Positions 26,581 to 33,700 of a DNA stretch of 64,000 nt are shown piece by piece. A model generated the notes under the pieces. It worked only from the letters and a program-made list of their open reading frames with translations, was not told the origin of the DNA and ran no database searches. Source of the DNA: Nonomuraea turcica. GTDB taxonomy: Bacteria > Actinomycetota > Actinomycetes > Streptosporangiales > Streptosporangiaceae. Both the position numbers and the translations under genes were made by a program. How positions within the stretch are numbered: position 1 is the stretch's first letter; each line of letters opens with the position of its first letter. The stretch spans positions 100,948-164,947 of the forward strand of contig NZ_JAUZQF010000026.1 of assembly GCF_030718205.1 (NCBI RefSeq). The letters are read 5' to 3'.

Positions 26581-27039
26581 TCAGTGCGTCGCTGAACGCA
26601 GCCTCGGGTTGAACACCCATCCCTGCAACAGGGCGAACCGGATCGCCGACGCCAGCCCATTGGCCAGGATCACCGCGATCAGCTCCGCCGTCGCCGACGA
26701 GCCCGATGGCAGGACGGCCAGGCTCAGCGTGGAGATCGCCAAGCCGATGAGGAAGGCGATGAGCCCGCCCAGATGATCGCGCACCGCTCCCGCCCTTCCG
26801 GTCACCCCGAACGTGAACCTCCGGTTGGCGGCGGTGTTGGCGATCGCCGTGGTGAGCATGGCGAGGGTGTTGGCGGCCATCGATGGCAGGATCGCGGAGA
26901 GCGCCCAGAACAGCACCAGATAGGCCACCGTGCACGAGGCTCCGACGACCGCGTAGGACGGCAGCCGGCGGGAGAGCGCGGCGGGGGCCGGGCCCGATGC
27001 GGCGGCCGGGGCGTGGGGAGTGACGGTCAGGACGCTCAT
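26581..27039 (-). CDS. GtrA-family membrane protein
   Basis: Four-helix membrane protein of 152 aa. GtrA pattern: RRLPSYAVVGASCTVAYLVLFWAL, then ANTLAMLTTAIANTAANRRFTFG (the N-x-x-x-N-R-x-F-T-F signature), LIAFLIGLAISTLSLAVL and ILANGLASAIRFALLQGWVF. GtrA proteins take part in transfer of polyprenyl-linked sugars across the membrane for cell-surface glycosylation. No glycosyltransferase is adjacent, so it may serve unlinked enzymes. ATG 27039 has a weak ribosome site. A terminator with a U-run follows. Confidence 0.9.
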   Translation of the reverse strand: MSVLTVTPHAPAAASGPAPAALSRRLPSYAVVGASCTVAYLVLFWALSAILPSMAANTLAMLTTAIANTAANRRFTFGVTGRAGAVRDHLGGLIAFLIGLAISTLSLAVLPSGSSATAELIAVILANGLASAIRFALLQGWVFNPRLRSATH

Positions 27040-27148
27040 GACGTCGATGATCGAGAGCCCGCATGGGAGCCCCCTTGGCCGAGCATGAAACGCAGGTGAG
27101 AAATGCCGCCGATCAGCGCGGCCTGGCCATGGTTCCTTCCGCGTGGCA

Positions 27149-27178
27149 TTGTGCCTGCGTTCCGGCGCGCCCTACGAT
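27149..27178 (+). promoter_or_regulatory. Promoter of the MOSC gene, leaderless
   Basis: TTGTGC (27149-27154), 18-base spacer, TACGAT (27173-27178). The ATG at 27185 is six bases further and no ribosome site exists, so the mRNA probably begins at or beside the start codon. Confidence 0.5.
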
Positions 27179-27184
27179 CTGATC

Positions 27185-27991
27185 ATGAGAGTGGTCGATA
27201 TCCGGATTTATCCTGTTAAATCCGGTGCTGGGTGTCCCGTGCCCGAAGCCACCGTGGAGCCCTGGGGGCTGGCCGGAGATCGGCGGTGGGCGGTCGTCGA
27301 CGAGGCGGGCGACAATCTCTGGCTCGGCGAGTATCCCCGGATGGCGTCGGTCCGCGCGCAGAACGTGGACGGCGGCGGCCTCCTACTGTCCGCTCCCGGA
27401 CTGCCCGACCTGCAAGTCCCCCCGGCCGCCGGGGAGCCGGTGCCTGTCGGCTTCACCGGCCTGGATCGGGCGATCCCCGCCGGCGACGAGGCCCACGCGT
27501 GGTTCACCCGGCTCCTGGGCCGCACCGCCCGGCTGGTCTGGCTGGACGACCCGCACCGCCGTACCATCGACCCGGCCCACGGCGGCCTGCCCGGCGAGGT
27601 CGTCAGCTTCGCCTGGGACGCGCCACTGCTGCTGACGTCCGCCGCGTCGCTACGCGTGCTGGATGAGCAGATCGGCGGGGACACCCCGCTCGACATGGCA
27701 CGTTTCCGCCCCAATGCGGTGATCGACGGCGCCGCGCCGTACGCCGAGGATTCCTGGACCGACGTCAGGATCGGCGAGGTCGACTTCCGTGTCTCCGAGT
27801 TGTGCGACCGTTGCGCGGTCACCACCATCGACCCCGTGACCCTGGTCAAGGGCAAGGAGCCCCTCCGCACCCTCGCGAAGCACCGCCGGTGGGACGGCAA
27901 GACCTGGTTCGGCATCCGCCTGGTGCCGCGGAACCCGGGACGGCTCCGGCTCGGCGATCCGGTGACCGTCACATCGGATGGCCAGGGCTGA
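27185..27991 (+). CDS. MOSC-domain protein (molybdenum cofactor-type sulfurtransferase fold)
   Basis: Cytosolic protein of 268 aa. N-terminal MOSC beta-barrel domain (RVVDIRIYPVKSGAGCPVPEATV, GLAGDRRWAVVDEAGD), then the MOSC domain with DTPLDMARFRPNAVIDGAAPYAEDSW and the Cys-bearing VSELCDRCAVTTIDP near residues 205-220. This is the YcbX/mARC-like layout, in which the conserved Cys coordinates molybdenum cofactor for N-hydroxylated substrate reduction. The first Cys of CDRC is at the usual ligand position. No ferredoxin domain is fused, unlike YcbX, so an external electron donor would be needed. ATG 27185 is preferred for its conserved N-terminus and a promoter six bases upstream. Confidence 0.88.
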   Translation: MRVVDIRIYPVKSGAGCPVPEATVEPWGLAGDRRWAVVDEAGDNLWLGEYPRMASVRAQNVDGGGLLLSAPGLPDLQVPPAAGEPVPVGFTGLDRAIPAGDEAHAWFTRLLGRTARLVWLDDPHRRTIDPAHGGLPGEVVSFAWDAPLLLTSAASLRVLDEQIGGDTPLDMARFRPNAVIDGAAPYAEDSWTDVRIGEVDFRVSELCDRCAVTTIDPVTLVKGKEPLRTLAKHRRWDGKTWFGIRLVPRNPGRLRLGDPVTVTSDGQG

Positions 27992-28081
27992 TGGCCGCCC
28001 TGCAGGCGGTCCTGGTCCACGGTCTATGGTGGAGGTGAGGGAGGGTCATCAAGCCGAACCTGTGTTCCAGAGGAGGCTGTG

Positions 28082-28378
28082 ATGAGGGAACACTACGTCT
28101 GGGTGACGACACGCCGCATCAGGCCGGACGCGCTGGAGGAGTTCGAACGGGCCTGGCGCCCGGAGCCCTATCCAGAGGGCCTGCGCCACGCCTACGCATA
28201 CTGGTCCGAGGACGGGCAGGAGATCACCGGAGTCTCGTTCTGGGACTCGAAGGAGGCCTGCGACTCCTGGCGAACCTCCGAGGGCGAGGCGCGCCGACGC
28301 GAGGCCATGGCCCCTTACGTCGTCGAGGAGCGAGAAGGCTTCTACCGCGGCCGTGAGCTCGCCGTACCCGTGCGATAG
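28082..28378 (+). CDS. Small ABM-like (dimeric alpha/beta barrel) protein
   Basis: Cytosolic protein of 98 aa. The pattern HYVWVTTRRIRPDALEEFERAW, then ITGVSFWDSKEACDSWRTSEGEARRR resembles the antibiotic-biosynthesis-monooxygenase/dimeric alpha-beta barrel fold: strand, helix, and a strand with the FWDS and W-R-x-S turn. The catalytic triad of true ABM oxygenases is not evident. Start ATG 28082 follows a full AGGAGG by five bases; a GTG three bases earlier is too close. Monocistronic; a strong bidirectional terminator follows. Confidence 0.7.
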   Translation: MREHYVWVTTRRIRPDALEEFERAWRPEPYPEGLRHAYAYWSEDGQEITGVSFWDSKEACDSWRTSEGEARRREAMAPYVVEEREGFYRGRELAVPVR

Positions 28379-28389
28379 AGGCAGCCGGG

Positions 28390-28417
28390 GGCGACGGCGC
28401 GTTGCCGCGCCGTCGCC
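28390..28417. terminator. Bidirectional terminator
   Basis: Perfect 12-base arms GGCGACGGCGCG and CGCGCCGTCGCC with a four-base TTGC loop, placed between converging genes (stop codons at 28378 and 28426). Confidence 0.8.
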
Positions 28418-28425
28418 TGGCTCGA

Positions 28426-28800
28426 TCAGCTGTAGAAGTACTTGGAGCCGCGGTTCACAATGGTGCCCCGCTCGCCCCAGTAGGTCTTGACCGTGGCGCG
28501 GTAGTAGGTGTCCTCGTACGCGGTGGCCAGGCTCCGGCACGTGGGGTCACCGGAGCTGGTGGTGTCCCTCCAGGTGTACGAGGGGCCGCCCCCGTTGACC
28601 GGGACCAGCGCCACCTCCACCCAGCGAGAGCCCTCGCCGGTGTACGCGTCGGCGCAGATCCTGTCCGCACCGTCGTCGTAGGTGACGAGGCCGTCGCCGA
28701 CGTTCCACGAGAACGAGGCCGCCGAGGCCGGCTGCGCGAGAACCATGCTCGCCGCCGCCACACCGATGCCCACAACGGCCGTCTGGATCAGTTTCTTCAT
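28426..28800 (-). CDS. Small secreted protein, unknown
   Basis: Exported protein of 124 aa. Signal peptide MKKLIQTAVVGIGVAAASMVL with cleavage at AQPASA-A (about residue 28). Mature part about 96 aa, beta-rich, with two Cys (ICADAY and PTCRSLA) that may form a disulfide and many aromatic residues (DTYYRATVKTYW, SKYFYS). No family recognised; it resembles the small secreted proteins common in Streptosporangiales. Start ATG 28800 follows GGAAGGG; longer frames upstream lack coding character. Confidence 0.72.
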   Translation of the reverse strand: MKKLIQTAVVGIGVAAASMVLAQPASAASFSWNVGDGLVTYDDGADRICADAYTGEGSRWVEVALVPVNGGGPSYTWRDTTSSGDPTCRSLATAYEDTYYRATVKTYWGERGTIVNRGSKYFYS

Positions 28801-28979
28801 CTTTTCCCTTCCGGCTCGAGCGGCTCGTCGCCGCTCGCAGCCGATCTTGGACCAGACGACCAGACTGACAAAAGGCCTGACACGGAGTGTTCGCCACCTA
28901 GACACCCAAACGTAGACATCCGCCCACCAAGGCGACATTCATCACACGAGACGCGTTAGACGCCGGAACGGTCCAGGGA

Positions 28980-29183
28980 TCAGCCAACCCGGCGGAAGGC
29001 GACGGTCGCGCGGTAGCGGTCGTGGCGCTCCCCCTCCGCTTCGGCCTCGGCACTGATGACGTCCAGTTCGGCGTCTGGACCGAAGAAGGCGTGAGCCTCA
29101 GCCCGGGCGTTCTCTCTGATCTCGTCTGGAGTCGCTCCACTCACGGTGACCCGCAGGGTGAGCGGGAACCCTGTCACACTCAT
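28980..29183 (-). CDS. Small hypothetical protein
   Basis: 67 aa, acidic: SVTGFPLTLRVTVSGATPDEI, a helix ENARAEAHAFFGPDAELDV and a C-terminal strand RYRATVAFRRVG. The strand-helix-strand order suggests a small ferredoxin-like or dodecin-like fold, but nothing specific. Start ATG 29183 after AAGG at a usable distance; the upstream extension is not conserved-looking. No signal peptide or helix. A 175-base gap to the next gene upstream holds nothing recognisable except an AT-rich tract near 29205-29300. Confidence 0.6.
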   Translation of the reverse strand: MSVTGFPLTLRVTVSGATPDEIRENARAEAHAFFGPDAELDVISAEAEAEGERHDRYRATVAFRRVG

Positions 29184-29358
29184 TGGCGGCCTTCTTTCGG
29201 AGGTTACGATCATTTTATGTTTGCCGGAATAAACGGCCACACCTGCAGCCTGCGCTCAACTAAAACCGTCCTCAAGCTGTAACAAAGACAGTAAAACTGG
29301 TATCTCCGTCTATTTGCCACCTTCGGCCTCCCCTGAGCCCGCAACGCGCGGTCGCTCG

Positions 29359-29871
29359 TCAGGAGTGGACGGCGCGGACCTCCGTCACCGTGAACGTGTT
29401 GGCGATGTGCTGGTTCTCGATGAGGAACCCGACCAGCCCGGCAACCGCCTCCGTCCCGGTGGCGGCCCGTGCCTGCCCGCTGAGGAGATAGACCAGGGGA
29501 GTGGACGGCTGGTCGAGCGAGAAGCTACAGCCGTGGCGGCGTACGTCTTTCAGCGCCCTGATCGGCATCGGCCGCGTCGAGGTGAACCACACCGCGACCT
29601 CCCACAGCGGCAACGCCGGGTCGGCCTCGGTCGAGGCGCGGTAGCAGGCGACACAACCCTGGCCGGCGTGCAGGCCGTGTGGGCAGGTCCATCGGACGAC
29701 GTCGGCGTGGGACTGCTCGCGGGCGCCCAGCTTCGCCGTCTCCGTCACGCGGCGACGTACGCGTCGCGCCCGGTGCTCGGACGGGGGAAAGGAATCGGAA
29801 ACGATGATCAAATCCTTTCGCGTACGTGCCGCGGCTGCTGTGGGGACGGATCTCTGCGGCAGGTGCCCCAC
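29359..29871 (-). CDS. Hypothetical protein with CP-x-G-x5-GCVAC motif
   Basis: Up to 170 aa. A Cys/His cluster WTCPHGLHAGQGCVACY (about residues 61-77) could bind zinc or iron; the rest is LWEVAVWFTSTRPMPIRALKDVRRHGC and a C-terminal VAGLVGFLIENQHIANTFTVTEV, as a small alpha/beta domain. I recognise no family. Start is uncertain: GTG 29871, 15 bases after the DUF5994-GNAT stop, gives an operon fit but has no ribosome site; a TTG at 29814 lies next to GAAAGGA. The stop region is clear. Probably co-transcribed with the upstream acetyltransferase-like gene. Confidence 0.6.
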   Translation of the reverse strand: MGHLPQRSVPTAAAARTRKDLIIVSDSFPPSEHRARRVRRRVTETAKLGAREQSHADVVRWTCPHGLHAGQGCVACYRASTEADPALPLWEVAVWFTSTRPMPIRALKDVRRHGCSFSLDQPSTPLVYLLSGQARAATGTEAVAGLVGFLIENQHIANTFTVTEVRAVHS

Positions 29872-29886
29872 GGAGTACAGATGTGG

Positions 29887-31170
29887 TCAGTCGGCGGCGG
29901 CGTTGTTCGGCCGGGTGAAGGAGACCAGGTGGTCGATCTCGGCGAAGCCGGCGGCGTCGAACAACGCCGCGGACGATTCCGGGTCGCCGGCGGCGTACAG
30001 GATCGCCTCCGATGCTCCGTGTTCACGCAGGAGGGCATCGGCCTGGAGCAGCAGCGCCCGTTCGAGGGCCGGATCGCCGTGGTCATCGGCCGCGCTGAAC
30101 CACCACAGGACGCCGAGGCCGTCGATCGGCTCCTGCGCGACGAGTTCGGCGGAGGAATCGTCGTCTCGGGCCTTCAGCAACCAACCGGATGGGGCCGCGC
30201 TCGCGACGACCTCGACCGACGGGCACGCCGCGCCAGGAAGGTCACAGGGTGTCGTGCGGCGTAGGTAGCGCCAGGAGTTCCGGGCGACGAACCCCGCGTG
30301 TTCGAGCACCTTACGCGTGACGGGCCGGCGGCCCGTCGGCAGGGCGGCCAGGCCAAGGCCCAGCGCGGCGGTGAAGGCGTGCACAGGCTTGCCGCCGCCC
30401 AGTCGGCGAAGGGCGTGGAAGACGAGCGCTTCGACGACGTCCAGGATCTCACGTCCGTGCAACCACAGGATCTGCCCGGCGCTGCGATCTCGATGTGCCG
30501 CGTACGACACGACGCCCGCAGCGTGACCGTCCGGATCCACCAGCACGTCGATGCTGGGGTGTCTGATGTCGGCCCAGGGATCGGGATCGCGGCGGGACGT
30601 TCCGGCCACGGCCTGATCGAGCAGGTCCGGCGTGCACGGCGGCTGTCCGGGCAGGCGGTCGGCGTCGATGAGCGCCAGCACGGACTCTCTGTCCGCGTCA
30701 CGGTAGCGGCGAATCCTCATCTCCGGTACGGGGGCGCGCGAGTGGCAGCACGTGAGGATCTCGGTCGCGGACATCGTGTTGCCGGTGCGTGCGGCGGTTC
30801 TCATGGCGGCGGCCGCAACGGGCCCCGTGGTGTCCGGCGGGATCACCAGGAGCAGGAAGCCATCCTGGCTGCCGCGGATCACCCTGATCGTGTTGGAGGT
30901 TGCCGAGAGGCCGCTGACACGCAGGAAATGACCGTCGATGAGCAGGTGGGCGGGGACCTCGTCCCATGCCGCCGTGTCGAGCCTGACCCGCAGGATGGGA
31001 CCGAGCCGGTCCTCCAGGATGCGAACGAGGGCGGGCAGCTCGCGGTGGAGATCGGTGGAGTGGGGCCACCAGGCGCCGTCGAGCGTTCCGTCCCTGGTCA
31101 GCGTGGGCTCGAGGAACACCCGGGCCGGTTGGAGGGCGATGGGCATGACGGGTGCGTGGTGGTTCGGCAT
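29887..31170 (-). CDS. DUF5994-GNAT fusion protein
   Basis: Protein of about 427 aa. N-terminal DUF5994 domain (about 10-135): RVFLEPTLTRDGTLDGAWWP, LPALVRILEDRLGPI, VIRGSQDGFLLLVIPPDT. After a linker comes an acetyltransferase-like region starting MRIRRYRDADRESVLALIDADR (about 150-310), and a further GNAT-like lobe to the end (LLLQADALLREHGASEAILYAA, AALFDAAGFAEIDHLVSF). The acetyl-CoA loop (R/Q-x-x-G-x-G/A) is not clearly visible in either lobe, so activity is uncertain. DUF5994 is normally a stand-alone small actinomycete domain; this fusion is unusual. Start ATG 31170 or 31146; neither has a strong site. Possibly a two-gene operon with the Cys-motif protein. Confidence 0.72.
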   Translation of the reverse strand: MPNHHAPVMPIALQPARVFLEPTLTRDGTLDGAWWPHSTDLHRELPALVRILEDRLGPILRVRLDTAAWDEVPAHLLIDGHFLRVSGLSATSNTIRVIRGSQDGFLLLVIPPDTTGPVAAAAMRTAARTGNTMSATEILTCCHSRAPVPEMRIRRYRDADRESVLALIDADRLPGQPPCTPDLLDQAVAGTSRRDPDPWADIRHPSIDVLVDPDGHAAGVVSYAAHRDRSAGQILWLHGREILDVVEALVFHALRRLGGGKPVHAFTAALGLGLAALPTGRRPVTRKVLEHAGFVARNSWRYLRRTTPCDLPGAACPSVEVVASAAPSGWLLKARDDDSSAELVAQEPIDGLGVLWWFSAADDHGDPALERALLLQADALLREHGASEAILYAAGDPESSAALFDAAGFAEIDHLVSFTRPNNAAAD

Positions 31171-31329
31171 CTGATGTGCCGCCTGTCTCCGGCGCGATCG
31201 ACCGGCTGGTCTGGGAAGACGCCGACGCGGCTGCCGACATGCGGAATATCCCAGGTAATCCACCATACGCCGCCCCGGCTCGGCTCCCTGAACCACACAC
31301 GGGAATGCGGGATCTTGGGGGTGAACGCG

Positions 31330-31366
31330 GTCTGGGCCCGCACCCATTGCGGGTGCGGGCCCAGAC
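31330..31366. terminator. Strong terminator after the cold-shock gene
   Basis: Two perfect 16-base arms (31330-31345 and 31351-31366) around loop ATTGC, starting 17 bases beyond the stop of the cold-shock gene on the minus strand. Very stable GC stem; no U-run on the minus side. Confidence 0.8.
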
Positions 31367-31382
31367 TTACGAACGTGCGAGG

Positions 31383-31589
31383 TCAGGCGGGGACGATGTT
31401 CTCCGCCTGCGGGCCCTTCTGGCCCTGGACGATGTCGAAAGACACCTTCTGACCCTCGTGCAGCTCACGGTAGCCGCCATTGGCGACGATGTTGGAGTAG
31501 TGGGCGAAGACGTCGGCGCCGCCGCCGTCCTGCGCGATGAAGCCGAAGCCCTTTTCAGAGTTGAACCACTTGACGGTTCCGGAAGCCAT
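31383..31589 (-). CDS. Cold-shock-domain protein (CspA family)
   Basis: Single OB-fold nucleic-acid-binding protein, 68 aa. MASGTVKWFNSEKGFGFIAQ is the family start; RNP1 is KGFGFI (about residues 13-18), and RNP2 appears as DVFAHYS, with Ala and Tyr in place of the usual Val and Phe. It binds single-stranded RNA or DNA, melts structures in mRNA, and is usually abundant. ATG 31589 has GAGGAG six bases upstream. The leader of about 160 bases is unusually structured: a terminator-like hairpin with a U-run and a second perfect hairpin. A strong terminator follows. Monocistronic. Confidence 0.95.
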   Translation of the reverse strand: MASGTVKWFNSEKGFGFIAQDGGGADVFAHYSNIVANGGYRELHEGQKVSFDIVQGQKGPQAENIVPA

Positions 31590-31618
31590 GTCGATCTCCT
31601 CGAGATGTGTGCAGGGAC

Positions 31619-31641
31619 GCAATTCGCACCGTGCGAATTGC
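31619..31641 (-). promoter_or_regulatory. Perfect hairpin in the cold-shock leader
   Basis: Ten-base perfect arms GCAATTCGCA and TGCGAATTGC with a three-base loop, 13-20 bases upstream of the GAGGAG ribosome site in the minus-strand leader. AT in the stem makes it temperature-sensitive in principle. Could instead be a DNA operator. Confidence 0.6.
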
Positions 31642-31678
31642 CGTGTCGCCGCGATGAGCCCATCCGGAGATGACCGGG

Positions 31679-31716
31679 AAACAAAAACGCGCCTTGCAAT
31701 CACTCTGCCAGGCGCG
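31679..31716 (-). terminator. Attenuator-like terminator in the cold-shock leader
   Basis: On the minus strand CGCGCCT ... AGGCGCG (31716-31710 with 31694-31688), loop 15 bases, is followed by TTTTTGTTT (31687-31679). This is a textbook intrinsic terminator, yet it lies about 90 bases upstream of the cold-shock start codon and no minus-strand gene precedes it. It therefore looks like a leader attenuator. Confidence 0.65.
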
Positions 31717-31756
31717 CACAAAGCATGTTATGGGTACAACAACTGCAACGACAGGT

Positions 31757-31762
31757 AGTCTA
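31757..31762 (-). promoter_or_regulatory. Extended -10 of the cold-shock gene
   Basis: Read on the minus strand: TGC-TAGACT, an extended -10 element. No good -35 is visible. It predicts a start near 31750 and a leader of about 160 bases, in line with the long leaders of csp genes. Confidence 0.4.
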
Positions 31763-31990
31763 GCACAGGCATTCCACCACATCGTCCAGCCGTCCAGCGG
31801 GCATTTATCGGCAATCGCGATTTACTCACGGCTGAACATATCCGGCAGGTGGGCACGCACCGCCTGCAACCGCCGCGGCACCGCTACGTGGGCGGGAGCC
31901 CACGCGTACTTGCGCGGCGAGGGCGTGATCGGCCACCATCGTCGGCATGACTAGTGGAAAGGGCGGTCTCCGCCCAGGCCGTTGAGGCCC

Positions 31991-33415
31991 ATGGAGCCGG
32001 CCGAGGAGCCGGCCCACGACATCAATCTCCCCGCCGCCACGTTGCTGGCGCATCTTGAACCCCTGCCGCACCCGCGCCGCATGCGCGCGCTCGCACTCCA
32101 CGCCCGCCGCCTGGCCGGCACCTCCCACCTGCGCGTTCTCCTGCGGGAGCTGCTCTCGCAGGACCAGTACGCGCGGCGCATGGCCCTGCACGTGGCCATG
32201 GCGGCTCGCGACCTCGGTTTCATCCAGGAGATCCTCGCCGGGCCGGACATGGGGCTGCGACGCGCGGCCCTGCGCGCGGTGCGCACCCTGCCGGTGCCTG
32301 ATCCGGCGGTGGCCGCCGTGCTTCAGGACGCGCCCACTGAGCTGCGGCTGGCGTTGTACCGCACGCTGACGCAGGCCCGCAGGACCGCACTGGCCGAGTC
32401 CCTGCTGCCGGACGTCCACGCTCGCTGGGGGGACCGCGAGGCCGCCGCGCTGCTGCCTGCCTGCGGCGCCGGGACCGTCACGCAATGGCTGCCCAAGCTC
32501 GCCCATGCGGTGACGTCCTGGGCGGCGCTGTCCAAACGGCACGCGGGCGCGGTCATGGCGGTGGCCGAGCAGGATTTGTCCACGGGAGTTCCGGCGTGGG
32601 CCTGGTGGCGTCGCCGCGGCGCGGGTGTGGCGCGCGCCGCGCTCGCCGAGCCGGCGCTCATGCTGGCCCTGCTGGAACGACACGACCTGCGTCACCTCGC
32701 CTTCCGGCTGCCGGGTGCGGTGCTGAACGCACTGTTCAGGGCGGACCCCGCACATGCCATCAAAGTGCTGGTCGACGGCTCATCGATCGGCTGGGCGGAG
32801 CCGCCCAAGGCGCTGCTCCGCCACCTGCGGTCGGGTTCGGAAGCGGAGATCCTGCGCCTTGCCTCGGCCGAACACCGGCTCGGCCCGGTGTTGCGGTCGC
32901 TGCCACCCGCCCGGCGGACCGCGATCTTCGAGGCGGCCGCCGAGCGTAGAGGTGGCTCGACCGGGCTGTGGGGAATGCGGCTGCTCAGGTGGCTGCCTGC
33001 CGAGACGGCGGCGGGCGCGGCCGGACGCATGCTCGCCTGGCACGACTCGGTGTGGCACTCGGCCCGTTCCCGCCTGGACGATCCGGACATCCCGCTGGAG
33101 CTCACCTCCTACCTGCCGTACGAGGAGGCCGTCGGCCCGCTGCGCGAGGCGGCCGTGGGCGGGGACCCGCGGCGGCGCGGGCTGGCCAGGACCCTGCTGG
33201 TGCAGTGCACGGCCCGGACCCGGAACCGGGCGGCGCTCCACACGCTCCTGGCCGACCTGGCCCTGCGTACCGTCAACGAACAGGATCCGCTCCGCCGGGA
33301 CCTGCTGACTGCCCTGGCGGACGTACCGCCGGGGCTGCTCGACGACTCCTGTGCGGAGACGCTCGAACGCATCGCCACCGACGCGGTCGACCGGAAGCGC
33401 TTCGCAGCGTCTTGA
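31991..33415 (+). pseudogene. Helical-repeat (HEAT-like) protein, N-terminal part, cut by TnpB element
   Basis: About 474 codons of a large alpha-helical repeat protein with no membrane segment: repeated pairs of helices such as ALALHARRLAGTSHLRVLLRELL, ALHVAMAARDLGFIQEILAG, LRAVRTLPVPDPAVAAVLQDA, RDLLTALADVPPGLLDDSCAETLERI. Reading ends at TGA 33413-33415, exactly where the foreign TnpB element begins, and the same kind of repeat resumes at about 35904. So the stop is supplied by the inserted DNA. ATG 31991 (or TTG 31982) is the start; a small hairpin GGGCGG-tct-CCGCCC precedes it. The intact protein would be about 890 aa. Function unknown: a scaffold for protein or nucleic-acid binding. The truncated form may still be made. 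Confidence 0.8.
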
Positions 33416-33700
33416 ATTCTCTATAGTTCCCTGAAGGAATCAGGCAACCCGGGCAGGCGTAGCCTGGCCCAAGCCACCCCGGTGCTCGGCGAGTGCGAGC
33501 ACCGGGGTGGCTTGGGCGTGGTGGAAGCCGGTCCGGTGGTGAGAATTCCTGACATGCCCTGTCCGGGACGGCGGGCGCCGTGTCGGCTGGGGTGCATGGC
33601 CCGCCGGACGCTGTCCACTCCTGGCAGGGAATGGGGCGGGCACCGTGCGCCGGTCGGGCACACGGCTGGAGGTCATCAATGTACGCACCGAGCTGGTGCG
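33413..33700 (-). ncRNA. Candidate omega (reRNA) guide RNA at the right end of the TnpB element
   Basis: By analogy with IS605 elements, the RNA would overlap the 3' part of tnpB and end at the element boundary. Seen here: a 21-base-pair perfect hairpin (33467-33517), a small palindrome near 33456-33466, and an end reading GAATTCAAG at 33419-33411. The first 20 host bases beyond, downward from about 33410 on the minus strand, would act as guide. The 5' limit (33700) is arbitrary; no transcript evidence. Confidence 0.5.
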
